From Ignavibacteriaceae bacterium (GTDB taxonomy: Bacteria > Bacteroidota > Ignavibacteria > Ignavibacteriales > Ignavibacteriaceae): a DNA stretch of 64,000 bases. Shown here piece after piece: positions 1-7,301 of the stretch; position 1 is the first letter of the stretch, and every line of letters starts with the position of its first letter. The notes under the pieces are model-generated. The model ran no database searches. It was not told the DNA's origin and saw only the letters and a list, made by a program, of their open reading frames with translations. The stretch lies in NCBI GenBank assembly GCA_008933765.1, contig WBUK01000017.1, positions 31,595 to 95,594 of the forward strand, given 5' to 3'. Position numbers and translations under genes: made by a program.

Positions 1-692
1 TCGTGATAGGGTCCCACCCACTCAAGGGCGTCCAAAACACCCCTTTCAAGATTTGTGTAAAGCTCCCCACCGGGGAAAAGAAGTGCATTGGCACCCAATT
101 TCGCCATAACTTTTCCGCCAAATCCTGGGATTCGCATCTTTAAACCTTTGAAATCATCCACTGATTTAATCTCCTTTTTGAACCATCCGCCCATCTGCCC
201 GCTCGTGTTGCCGGCAGGAAATCCCAAAAGCCCGTGTCGATTATACAGTTCCGTCCATAACTCTTGCCCACCGCCGTATCTGAACCATGCAGCGGTTTGG
301 GGTGCATTCATTCCAAAGGGTAATCCGGAGAAAAAAACAGCCGCCGGTTCCTTCCCCACCCAATAATAACTTGCCGAGTGAACCATCTCAACATTCCCCT
401 GCTTCACAGCGTCAAAACTTTCCATTGCCGGCACAAGTTCACCACCGGCGTAAGGTTTGATCTCCAACCTTCCGCCTGACATCTCACCCACCCGTTCGGC
501 AAATTCAACCGCTTGACTTCCGAAAACCGGAAAGTTGGGGGGCCATGCAGTTGTTAATTTCCACTTGAACTTCTTCGAAGATAATGCTCCCGACCGGTTC
601 TCTTTTCTCATGCACGAAGATAATGCCCCCGGGAGCATGGCGGCAGTTGATACAAAAGCCGCTTTCTTTATAAATTCTCTTCTTTTGCTCAT
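1..692 (-). CDS. TRAP transporter solute-binding lipoprotein, DctP/TakP-like (3' end outside window)
   Basis: I translated this gene directly from the minus strand; it starts at ATG 690-692 and runs off the window edge after about 230 codons. The N-terminus SKRREFIKKAAF is a twin-arginine-like signal and is followed by a lipobox, LSSC, at about residue 27. The product is therefore probably a Tat-exported lipoprotein. The mature start (KWKLTTAWPPNFPVFG) and the segments MVHSASYYWVGKEPA and FKGLKMRIPG resemble DctP-family binding proteins of the TakP (alpha-keto acid) type, which capture small carboxylates for TRAP importers. The membrane subunits would lie beyond the edge. A GALSS peptide is repeated around the lipobox, reflecting a short tandem duplication in the DNA near 575-625. 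The gene begins 13 bp after the phosphatase gene upstream, so co-transcription is likely. The family call is firm; the ligand is unknown. Confidence 0.8.
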   Translation of the reverse strand, partial: MSKRREFIKKAAFVSTAAMLPGALSSCMRKENRSGALSSKKFKWKLTTAWPPNFPVFGSQAVEFAERVGEMSGGRLEIKPYAGGELVPAMESFDAVKQGNVEMVHSASYYWVGKEPAAVFFSGLPFGMNAPQTAAWFRYGGGQELWTELYNRHGLLGFPAGNTSGQMGGWFKKEIKSVDDFKGLKMRIPGFGGKVMAKLGANALLFPGGELYTNLERGVLDALEWVGPYH

Positions 693-705
693 AATTGTGC
701 CGGTT

Positions 706-2343
706 TTACTGTTTTTCGCGTTTAATAATCATAATGGTTGCGTCGTCTTCCCATTTTGCTCCGCCGCCAAATTTATCAGCTTCTTCAAAAATTATATCGA
801 TAATTTCCGATGCTCCCAAATCCTGGTGCTCCCGGACTAATTTTATTACTTCTTTAATGGTAAAAAACTCCTCTTCCGCGCTTTGCCTCTCTACTATACC
901 ATCGCTGTATAGTAAAAGCAGATCACCTTCTTCCATGTGGGCAAACGAACCTTTAATGCTAATATCCGGAAAAGCGCCAAAAATTAGCCCGGTTGCCTGC
1001 AATTCAACAATCGAATCTTTCTTAAAAATCAAAGGCGATGGGTGCCCGCCGTTTGCGTAAAACAGATTTCCGTTATTTTCAAACTCTGCAAAAAAGAGCG
1101 AAATAAAACTTGCGGAATATGAACCCTTGTAAATAACCTCATTAAGTTTCTTCAGTGTATAAATCATTTTCATGTGTTTTTGCACGCCCATACGCAGACC
1201 GGTTACAACATCACGCACCATTAACGCTGCCGGAAGCCCATGCCCGCTCGCATCACCAAAGCAAATGCCGAACTCGTTGGCGTCGAATTTATAATAATCA
1301 TATAAATCACCCCCGACAAGTTCAGCAGGTTTGTATCTTGTTGCAATTTCCCATCCCTCTATTTGAAGTGGTGCAGCCGGAAGCAGCGACTGCTGTATCC
1401 GCGCTGCCTGCTGAAGTTCACCAAAAACCGCCTCGGAAAACAAACGATAATTCACCGATCTTCTTACAGCATTCAGACAAAACTCAATTTCTTCACGAAC
1501 CCAACCGCTCATCAACTCGAATACAAAAAGAAATTTTTGGTCGGGGCTGTTTACAACCAAAACCGCAGGAGCTGAATATTCTTCATCCGTAAAAGCCTTA
1601 AAAGGCGTTGAAACATAAGGATCATCAAAAATATAAAGTTTCGACTGCAGCACTAACTTAATTTCCGGGGCATCACCCGAAATTCTCTCAGCGAAACCTG
1701 TTCCGCTATTTCCCTTTTCAGAGGCACCACGGTTTCCATTACCGGTGCCACCACCACTGCTAACTCCGCTTCCGTTAACAGAACTACCGCCACTGCCAAC
1801 CCCCCTTACATCATCAGAACTACCATCAGCTCCGGCAACCCCTTCCCCATTTTCCTCTCCGTAAGCGGCGACAGAATCACCTTCGTGGTTTGTTCCATTG
1901 GTTGAACCCGTTCCGTCAATTGAACCCGTTCCGTCAATTGAACCCGTTCCATTGGTTAAGCCTGTTCCATTGGTTGAAATTGCCTCCCCATTGCCGTCAA
2001 CATTGCCTTCACTGCCGACACTGCCTTCACCGTCAACATTGCCTTCGCTGCCGTCACTGCCTTCACTGCCGACACTGCCTTCACCGCCAACACTGGCTTC
2101 ATCACCAGCACTTCCAACTGAACTTCCGGCTGCTTCTTCCGGTTTTTCGATCACCGGATAAATCAACTCAAAGTTTCCGGCAACCCCTTCATAAATTCTG
2201 CCGCGGCTGATCTGAAGGTCTTTCCCGAAGGTGTCTTCTAATTTCATTAAAATGTTCACTAAGAAATCCTGACCCGTTTTTTCCTTGCCAATTCCGGCGA
2301 GCAGTGCGTCTAAGTTTCTGTAAAATAATTTGGGTTCTAACAT
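706..2343 (-). CDS. PP2C/SpoIIE-type serine phosphatase, RsbU-like, with a large Gly/Ser insertion
   Basis: The protein has 545 residues. The C-terminal half (about 310-545) is a SpoIIE/PP2C phosphatase: the linker motif RIQQSLLP, the metal-binding GGDLYDYY, then GDASGHGLPAALMV and late YSDGIVE and DDATIMIIK motifs. Such enzymes dephosphorylate anti-sigma-factor antagonists in partner-switching systems or act in other stress signalling. Residues 1-68 and about 220-300 form a sensory region of unknown type. Between them lies roughly 150 residues of low-complexity Gly, Ser, Asn and Glu built from short repeats such as GTGSIDGTGSIDGTGS. That stretch looks like a tandem-repeat expansion in a linker rather than a domain. 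No anti-sigma factor or STAS antagonist is adjacent. The next gene downstream, 13 bp away, encodes a TRAP binding protein. Confidence 0.85.
   Translation of the reverse strand: MLEPKLFYRNLDALLAGIGKEKTGQDFLVNILMKLEDTFGKDLQISRGRIYEGVAGNFELIYPVIEKPEEAAGSSVGSAGDEASVGGEGSVGSEGSDGSEGNVDGEGSVGSEGNVDGNGEAISTNGTGLTNGTGSIDGTGSIDGTGSTNGTNHEGDSVAAYGEENGEGVAGADGSSDDVRGVGSGGSSVNGSGVSSGGGTGNGNRGASEKGNSGTGFAERISGDAPEIKLVLQSKLYIFDDPYVSTPFKAFTDEEYSAPAVLVVNSPDQKFLFVFELMSGWVREEIEFCLNAVRRSVNYRLFSEAVFGELQQAARIQQSLLPAAPLQIEGWEIATRYKPAELVGGDLYDYYKFDANEFGICFGDASGHGLPAALMVRDVVTGLRMGVQKHMKMIYTLKKLNEVIYKGSYSASFISLFFAEFENNGNLFYANGGHPSPLIFKKDSIVELQATGLIFGAFPDISIKGSFAHMEEGDLLLLYSDGIVERQSAEEEFFTIKEVIKLVREHQDLGASEIIDIIFEEADKFGGGAKWEDDATIMIIKREKQ
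1890..2110. repeat. Coding tandem repeats inside the RsbU-like gene
   Basis: Units of about 18 bp reading (on the plus strand) CCGTCAATTGAACCCGTT and CCATTGGTTGAACCCGTT follow one another, and then come 15-18 bp units of the form ACTGCCTTCACTGCCGAC. All periods are multiples of three, so the reading frame survives. They encode the Gly/Ser-rich spacer between the N-terminal region and the phosphatase domain. Confidence 0.85.
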
Positions 2344-2512
2344 TTTATCTCGGTTTGGTTCATTAAAGGTGAATTTTCATAACTTAAAAATAGGTAATAC
2401 TTACTAAATTTTATCGAAAATCACATAATTAGATGGATAATTTAGTTAATTTTTATTAGATTAATAAGTTATTTTTACCTTATTTCCCAGCAACCCAATA
2501 ACCGGAACTGAG

Positions 2513-3295
2513 TTGGCTCGCGAATCATCATTCGAACAACTGCGCAAATTTTTTGATATTATCGGATTCCTGTTCGTTTTTACACACAGATTCATGATGA
2601 ATGTGTTGAAACCGCCGTATGAGTTCCGGGAAATAGCAAAACACATGTACGAATTGGGGGTCAAAACTTTTCCGATTGTAAGCGTAACCGGTTTAATTAT
2701 CGGAGTTGTGCTGACGCTTCAATCGCAGCCGTTCATGGTTAAATTTGGCGCCGAGGCGTTTCTCCCATACATGGTAACGCTTTCGGTCATTCGTGAGTTG
2801 GGTCCCGTTCTCACAGCACTTATTTTCGCCGGACGAGTCTCAAGCGGAATTGGTGCCGAGCTTGGCTCGATGCGCGTAACCGAGCAAATCGATGCTATGG
2901 AAGTATCCGCAATCGAACCTTTCAGGTTCTTAGTGGTAACCCGGGTAATCGCCTGCACTATTATGGTGCCGATCCTGACCGTATATGTCGATTTCCTTGC
3001 AATCGGCGGCGGATTTGTAACATCGCACATACTCAGCGGAACAACTTTCGACCTCTATATTTCGCAGGTTATCGATGTTGTTAAATTTGGCGATATTATT
3101 CCGGGAGTAGGTAAAACTTTTGTTTTTGGTTTCATTGTTGGTATTACAGGTTCGTTTCTCGGCTATAATGCCGACAAAGGCACCGAGGGTGTCGGTAAAG
3201 CATCCACAACTTCGGTCGTCTATTCATCTTTGTTAATTCTTGTTTTTGACATGATTTTGGTACAAATTTCTCTCTGGATATGGCCCGTAGGTTAG
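2513..3295 (+). CDS. mlaE: MlaE-family ABC transporter permease
   Basis: This 260-residue membrane protein matches the MlaE/YrbE (MlaE permease) family. Typical segments are VRELGPVLTALIFAGRVSSGIGAELG split over residues about 96-121, MRVTEQIDAMEV, and the hydrophobic C-terminal helices. It is the inner-membrane permease of an Mla-type complex that moves phospholipids between the inner and outer membranes. The start is probably TTG at 2513; I see no ATG upstream in frame and no clear Shine-Dalgarno sequence. The gene opens a three-gene operon, overlapping the ATPase gene by 16 bp. It is divergent from the phosphatase gene, and the 169-bp gap between them must hold both promoters. Confidence 0.92.
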   Translation: MARESSFEQLRKFFDIIGFLFVFTHRFMMNVLKPPYEFREIAKHMYELGVKTFPIVSVTGLIIGVVLTLQSQPFMVKFGAEAFLPYMVTLSVIRELGPVLTALIFAGRVSSGIGAELGSMRVTEQIDAMEVSAIEPFRFLVVTRVIACTIMVPILTVYVDFLAIGGGFVTSHILSGTTFDLYISQVIDVVKFGDIIPGVGKTFVFGFIVGITGSFLGYNADKGTEGVGKASTTSVVYSSLLILVFDMILVQISLWIWPVG

Positions 3296-4035
3296 TAGAA
3301 GTAAAAGATGTATATAAGAGCTTCGGCGAGCAGGTGGTTCTGCGAGGTGTATCACTTGATGTCATGGAAACCGAAAACTTAGTAATCTTCGGCAAATCCG
3401 GCACCGGTAAATCTGTACTGCTGAAGTGTATGGTCGGGTTGTTGGTACCGGATAAGGGAACTATTTTCATCGACGGAGTTGATGTTCTAAACCTGCCTTT
3501 GAACAAAATGAATGAACTGCGGAAAAATATCAGTTTCCTGTTCCAAAGCGCTGCGCTTTACGACTCGATGTCCGTCCGGGAAAATCTTTCTTTCCCACTG
3601 ATCAGAAATTTTAAATTCACGCAAAAAGAAATAACCGCAAAAGTTGAAAGGGCGCTCGAGATGGTCTCACTTTCCGGCGCTATTGATAAAATGCCGAGCG
3701 AACTCTCCGGCGGTATGCGTAAAAGAGTCGGGTTAGCAAGGGCTATTATTACAGAGCCACAGCTGATGCTTTATGATGAACCGACTACCGGGCTTGACCC
3801 TATTACAACAAAAGAAATTAGTAAACTGATCAGAGATTTGCAGCAGGAACTAAAAATGACTTCAATCGCTGTTACTCACGATCTGATCTGCGCACAGATA
3901 ATTGCCGACCGTGCCGTTGTTCTGAACAATGGTTTAATTTTATTCGAAGGTAGTTTGCAAACCCTTACAGGAATAGACGACCCCTTTATGAAAAACTTTT
4001 TTAGCCCCGACTATATAGAGGAAGAACATGGGTGA
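3280..4035 (+). CDS. mlaF: MlaF-family ABC transporter ATPase
   Basis: The 251-residue ATPase has a Walker A (FGKSGTGKSVLLKCMVG, about residue 44), a Q-loop (FLFQSAALYDSMSV), the signature LSGGMRKRVGLARA and a Walker B with catalytic glutamate (LMLYDEPTTGLDP), then the switch histidine in AVTHD. The extended signature followed by MRKRVGLAR is characteristic of MlaF/Ttg2A. It energises the MlaE permease at the cytoplasmic face. The gene overlaps mlaE by 16 bp and mlaD by 8 bp, indicating translational coupling. Confidence 0.93.
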   Translation: MARRLVEVKDVYKSFGEQVVLRGVSLDVMETENLVIFGKSGTGKSVLLKCMVGLLVPDKGTIFIDGVDVLNLPLNKMNELRKNISFLFQSAALYDSMSVRENLSFPLIRNFKFTQKEITAKVERALEMVSLSGAIDKMPSELSGGMRKRVGLARAIITEPQLMLYDEPTTGLDPITTKEISKLIRDLQQELKMTSIAVTHDLICAQIIADRAVVLNNGLILFEGSLQTLTGIDDPFMKNFFSPDYIEEEHG

Positions 4036-5182
4036 ACCTCATAAATATGTAAGATTAGGGATCTTTGTCTCGATCGGGATCCTTTTATTGATCGTTGGAA
4101 TTTTTTACATCGGAAGCAAACAGTCACTTTTTGCCTCTACTTACACTGTAAAAGCCTACTTCAAGAATATTGAAGGTTTAAGAGTGGGTGCACCCGTCAG
4201 GCTTGCCGGTATTAATGTAGGAGCCGTGTCGCAGATTTCTCTCGCTCCCGACACTTCCGGGCAGGTGTTGGTCATTATGAACCTGCAAACCGATGTGAAA
4301 AGATTTATCAGAAAAAACACGCAGGCATTTGTGGAAACCGAGGGACTTGTGGGAAATAAGGTGGTTAATCTGCAAAAAGGGACTGCCGACGAACCCGAAG
4401 TTGCCGACGGAGGCTTTATTATCGGGATGAACCCGTTGGGGTTGGGCTCAATTCTTAAAGAAATTACTGAAATTCTCGGTTCAACTAAATCGATGACCGC
4501 CGACCTTGCAGGAATTATGAAAAAAGTGAACTCCGGCGAGGGAACTATCGGAAAACTTATCTCCGACGACCGCCTCTATGAAAACGCAAATGTTATTCTG
4601 CTGACTGCTAACAGAGGGCTTGAAGAAACCGTTTCAAAATATGATACCCTCACCTCAATCGTTACCGAATTAGGGCGCAACATCAACTCGGTTGTAAGAA
4701 ATGCCGACGGCGTTCTCTTCACGATGGATACTCTAATGGCGCATGTCGATGGAATTGTGTTGGATGTTAAAAGCGGAAAAGGAATTGTCGGTAAACTCCT
4801 GAAAGACGGCAGCGAGACGGATGTTACCGTCAACTCTATGCTGAACGAACTTCTGGAAATTACAAAAGAGGTGCGTCTGGGTGCAGGCCGTTTTGCCGAA
4901 AATATGGAAGCGCTGAAAAGAAACTGGCTTTTCTCAACCTACTTTGAAGAAAGAGGTTACTACGATAAATCAGGTTATGAGATTAAACTTGAAGATTACA
5001 TAGAACAGATTAACAATAAAATTAAAGACCTTGATGAACGCATCAAAACCCTGAAAGATTTGGAAAAAAAATCAACAAAGGGACCCGATAAAAATCCATC
5101 AAAAGATGTTACTAAGAAACCCTCTAAGGATGTTGCAAAAAAAGCTGCTAACGACACCGGAAAAAAAGCTGCTAAGAAGTAA
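4028..5182 (+). CDS. mlaD: MlaD-like MCE-domain lipid transport protein with Lys-rich repeat tail
   Basis: The protein has 384 residues. It carries an N-terminal membrane anchor (LGIFVSIGILLLIVGIFYIG, about 9-28) and then an MCE/MlaD domain (YFKNIEGLRVGAPVRLAGI, about 44-62) that binds lipids in the periplasm. A long helical region follows, with repeated STxxxTADLAxIMKKVNSGEGTIGKL-like motifs. Residues about 325-384 are a coiled coil that turns into a Lys-rich tail of repeats (PSKDV..KKPSKDV..KKAAND). The gene completes the mlaEFD operon. A strong intrinsic terminator follows about 170 bp later. The tail repeats are mirrored in the DNA as short tandem duplications. Confidence 0.88.
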   Translation: MGEPHKYVRLGIFVSIGILLLIVGIFYIGSKQSLFASTYTVKAYFKNIEGLRVGAPVRLAGINVGAVSQISLAPDTSGQVLVIMNLQTDVKRFIRKNTQAFVETEGLVGNKVVNLQKGTADEPEVADGGFIIGMNPLGLGSILKEITEILGSTKSMTADLAGIMKKVNSGEGTIGKLISDDRLYENANVILLTANRGLEETVSKYDTLTSIVTELGRNINSVVRNADGVLFTMDTLMAHVDGIVLDVKSGKGIVGKLLKDGSETDVTVNSMLNELLEITKEVRLGAGRFAENMEALKRNWLFSTYFEERGYYDKSGYEIKLEDYIEQINNKIKDLDERIKTLKDLEKKSTKGPDKNPSKDVTKKPSKDVAKKAANDTGKKAAKK

Positions 5183-5348
5183 TAAGGGGCAAAGGGTTAA
5201 ATTAGCAAGCCGGTAAATTTAACATCCACCGGGGAGTGTGATGGCGTTATCGGTTAGTTCATTAGTTGGGTAAATTAAAAACCAACTGCTCAGCAAAACA
5301 TCCCAACCTCTTCGAAAAGAAAGCTCTTCGGTTAAAACACTTAAAACA

Positions 5349-5382
5349 AAAATAAGGGGCGCAAAAGCGCCCCTTATTTTTA
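5349..5382. terminator. Bidirectional intrinsic terminator
   Basis: A near-perfect stem AATAAGGGGCGC / GCGCCCCTTATT closes on an AAAA loop and is flanked by A-runs on one side and T-runs on the other. It can stop the mlaEFD transcript on the plus strand and the DUF6580-like gene's transcript on the minus strand, which converge here. Confidence 0.9.
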
Positions 5383-5430
5383 ATCTTGTGCCCTGCTTAG
5401 TGCAGGGAGATAACAGATGAAGCTTTATCT

Positions 5431-5952
5431 TTAAATCTTACTAAGAGCGGGCACTTTCACTCTTGCGAACTCAAAGGCACCGAACATCACGGCGGTGTAG
5501 AGCAAATCACCAAGAACGCTGTACTGATAAAATGGTATTGCAGCAACATAGCATTGGGTCAGACCGTTAAAATCGGGTGTGTACATTCCGGTTGAAGCCC
5601 AAACCGCAAAGTTCGATAAAACAAAGAAAACAACGCTCGAAACAACCGCCGCACCGACAGTTTTAAGCACACTGTTGTTCTCTCTAAGCAACATTCCGAT
5701 GCCCACAACTATAGCGAAGGCGATATAAACACCCCACATCGTACTGTGAAAACCAATTACCAAATCGGAAAGAAACATCGCTATCATCGGAATGGCAAAT
5801 GCTAATTTCTTATTCGTCAGATACGCACCACCAAACAGAGCCATAGCGGCAATCGGTGTAAAATTCGGTACATGGGGCACTATTCGCATTATTGCGGCAA
5901 GCAGAATCATCCCAACAATCAGAAAAAGTCTGTTTTTATTCACATCTTTCAT
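5431..5952 (-). CDS. DUF6580-like multi-pass membrane protein, possible cobalamin uptake component
   Basis: From the preferred ATG at 5952 the product has 173 residues with about five or six hydrophobic segments. The start is supported by a GGAG ribosome site eight bases upstream; an upstream ATG at 5988 would add 12 charged residues. The early motif VPNFTPIAAMALFGGAY is the hallmark I associate with the DUF6580 family, small integral membrane proteins of unknown function. Size and topology resemble the S-components of ECF vitamin transporters. The gene follows, on the same strand, the BtuB-like receptor and propeller genes controlled by a cobalamin riboswitch, with a 270-bp gap. A role in vitamin B12 or precursor transport is inference only. 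No ECF ATPase or T-component is visible in the window. Confidence 0.75.
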   Translation of the reverse strand: MKDVNKNRLFLIVGMILLAAIMRIVPHVPNFTPIAAMALFGGAYLTNKKLAFAIPMIAMFLSDLVIGFHSTMWGVYIAFAIVVGIGMLLRENNSVLKTVGAAVVSSVVFFVLSNFAVWASTGMYTPDFNGLTQCYVAAIPFYQYSVLGDLLYTAVMFGAFEFARVKVPALSKI

Positions 5953-6154
5953 TTTTTTTCTCCAGTTCTTAGCAAAACCTTTTATCATTAGAAGTGCAAT
6001 TTAAGTTATTTCCGTCAAAAAATAAAGTCTTTTTGTTAAAATCTACCGGTTAAAATTTGCCGGTTGAAAATTATTTTCTCATATAGTTGAATTGTCGCCG
6101 GTCCGAAACTTAATACCGGTTCCGTACTTAACACTACTGCTCCGTTTACTACTG

Positions 6155-6254
6155 CCCCGCTTAATAATTAACAATCGTTATGCTTCTCTTAAACCAATAC
6201 ATTGGTTTCTGTTTGGTTCCCCCGCTTAATAATTAACAATCGCAACGCTTCCCG
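6155..6254. repeat. 3'-end echo of the beta-propeller lipoprotein gene
   Basis: The end of the 6226-7293 gene, including its stop (CCCGCTTAATAATTAACAAT on the plus strand, from 6221), recurs 65 bp further downstream of the gene at 6156 with the same 20 bases and a partly matching flank. The copy lies outside the coding region. Confidence 0.85.
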
Positions 6255-7293
6255 GGTTCAATCCGGTGTTAAAACGGCGAATTTCTCTGCCGTCAAGGTC
6301 GTACACCACCATTTCCCCATTTTGAACGAAATCTTTCGGGTTACCGATATACAACAGCTTTGAAACGGGGTCAAACACCAACGAAAGCGGATACCCGTAA
6401 ATTGTGTTAATGCTCATCCCATCAACCACCAATTCAGCAACGGGCGCCCGCTGGTTTAGGTCAACTTTTATCAAACCGAGATTGTTCAGCAAATACATAA
6501 CATTATCTGCCGTAACGATGGCGTCTTCCGGGTTTTGGGTTACGATAATCGAATCCTGCACCTGCATCGTAACCGGGTCAATCCTGTAAAGCGCACCGCC
6601 AATATCAGATGAGTCATATCTCCCCTTGCAGACGGTGTAAACAAAATTGTTTCTGTCTTTAACCAAATTGATCGGGTTAGTACCTACAGTAATAGTTTTA
6701 ACAACCGCATCCGTCGCTAAATCTATAACAGAAACGGTGTTACCGCCGCCAAGCCCGCAATTTGCCACGAAAAGTTTTCCCCCGTGCTCAATAATCCCTT
6801 CGGGAAACGAACCAACAGGAATCTCTTTTTCAATACTCAAAGTGTTGGCATTCACCTTATAAACCTTGCCCGAGTAACCTGACACATAAACCGTAACGGA
6901 ATCTTTCGCCCAAATTCTGCGGGGGCTTGAGTTTTCACCGAGATCAACCGTTCCCTTTGACTTAAAGTTGTTGGTATTAAATATTTCTAATTTGTTGGAA
7001 ACATTAACGGCAACAAAGGCAGTCCTGCCGGAAATCACGATATCATTTCCTGTGTCGCCCAATTTTCTTGCGTTAGCCGCCTCAAACACATTCTGTGTAA
7101 CCTGTTGAGTGGTCAGGTCATAAAAAGTAATGGTTGAGTTATTCTGGCTGAACAACCCTTCATTTAAAATATAAAGCCCTTTGTTCGCCTGCTCGATTGG
7201 AAGATCGGGTGCAATGGGATTCTCTTTACAGCCGGTAACTGTTAATAGTGTCAGAAGTGTAAAAAATGCAAATAAAATGCTGTTTCGTTTCAT
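6226..7293 (-). CDS. YncE/DUF5074-like beta-propeller surface lipoprotein in the cobalamin operon
   Basis: The 355-residue protein begins with a lipoprotein signal (hydrophobic stretch then TVTGCKEN, lipobox cysteine at about 22). The rest is a seven-bladed-propeller-like series of repeats with phrases such as GLYILNEGLFSQNN, LFVANCGLGGGNTVSVIDL and LLYIGNPKDF. YncE-like propellers of this type are often encoded next to TonB receptors in Bacteroidota, where they sit on the outer membrane and probably help ligand capture. The gene starts 8 bp after the btuB-like gene, so it is in the same riboswitch-controlled transcript. Its direct ligand is unknown. Confidence 0.8.
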   Translation of the reverse strand: MKRNSILFAFFTLLTLLTVTGCKENPIAPDLPIEQANKGLYILNEGLFSQNNSTITFYDLTTQQVTQNVFEAANARKLGDTGNDIVISGRTAFVAVNVSNKLEIFNTNNFKSKGTVDLGENSSPRRIWAKDSVTVYVSGYSGKVYKVNANTLSIEKEIPVGSFPEGIIEHGGKLFVANCGLGGGNTVSVIDLATDAVVKTITVGTNPINLVKDRNNFVYTVCKGRYDSSDIGGALYRIDPVTMQVQDSIIVTQNPEDAIVTADNVMYLLNNLGLIKVDLNQRAPVAELVVDGMSINTIYGYPLSLVFDPVSKLLYIGNPKDFVQNGEMVVYDLDGREIRRFNTGLNPGSVAIVNY

Positions 7294-7301
7294 CGTTTCT
7301 C

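Noticed and set aside
1890..2210. Plus-strand ORFs rich in His/Cys or Pro/Ser opposite the RsbU-like gene
   Set aside because: They are antisense readings of the coding repeats; the minus-strand frame has the phosphatase domain.
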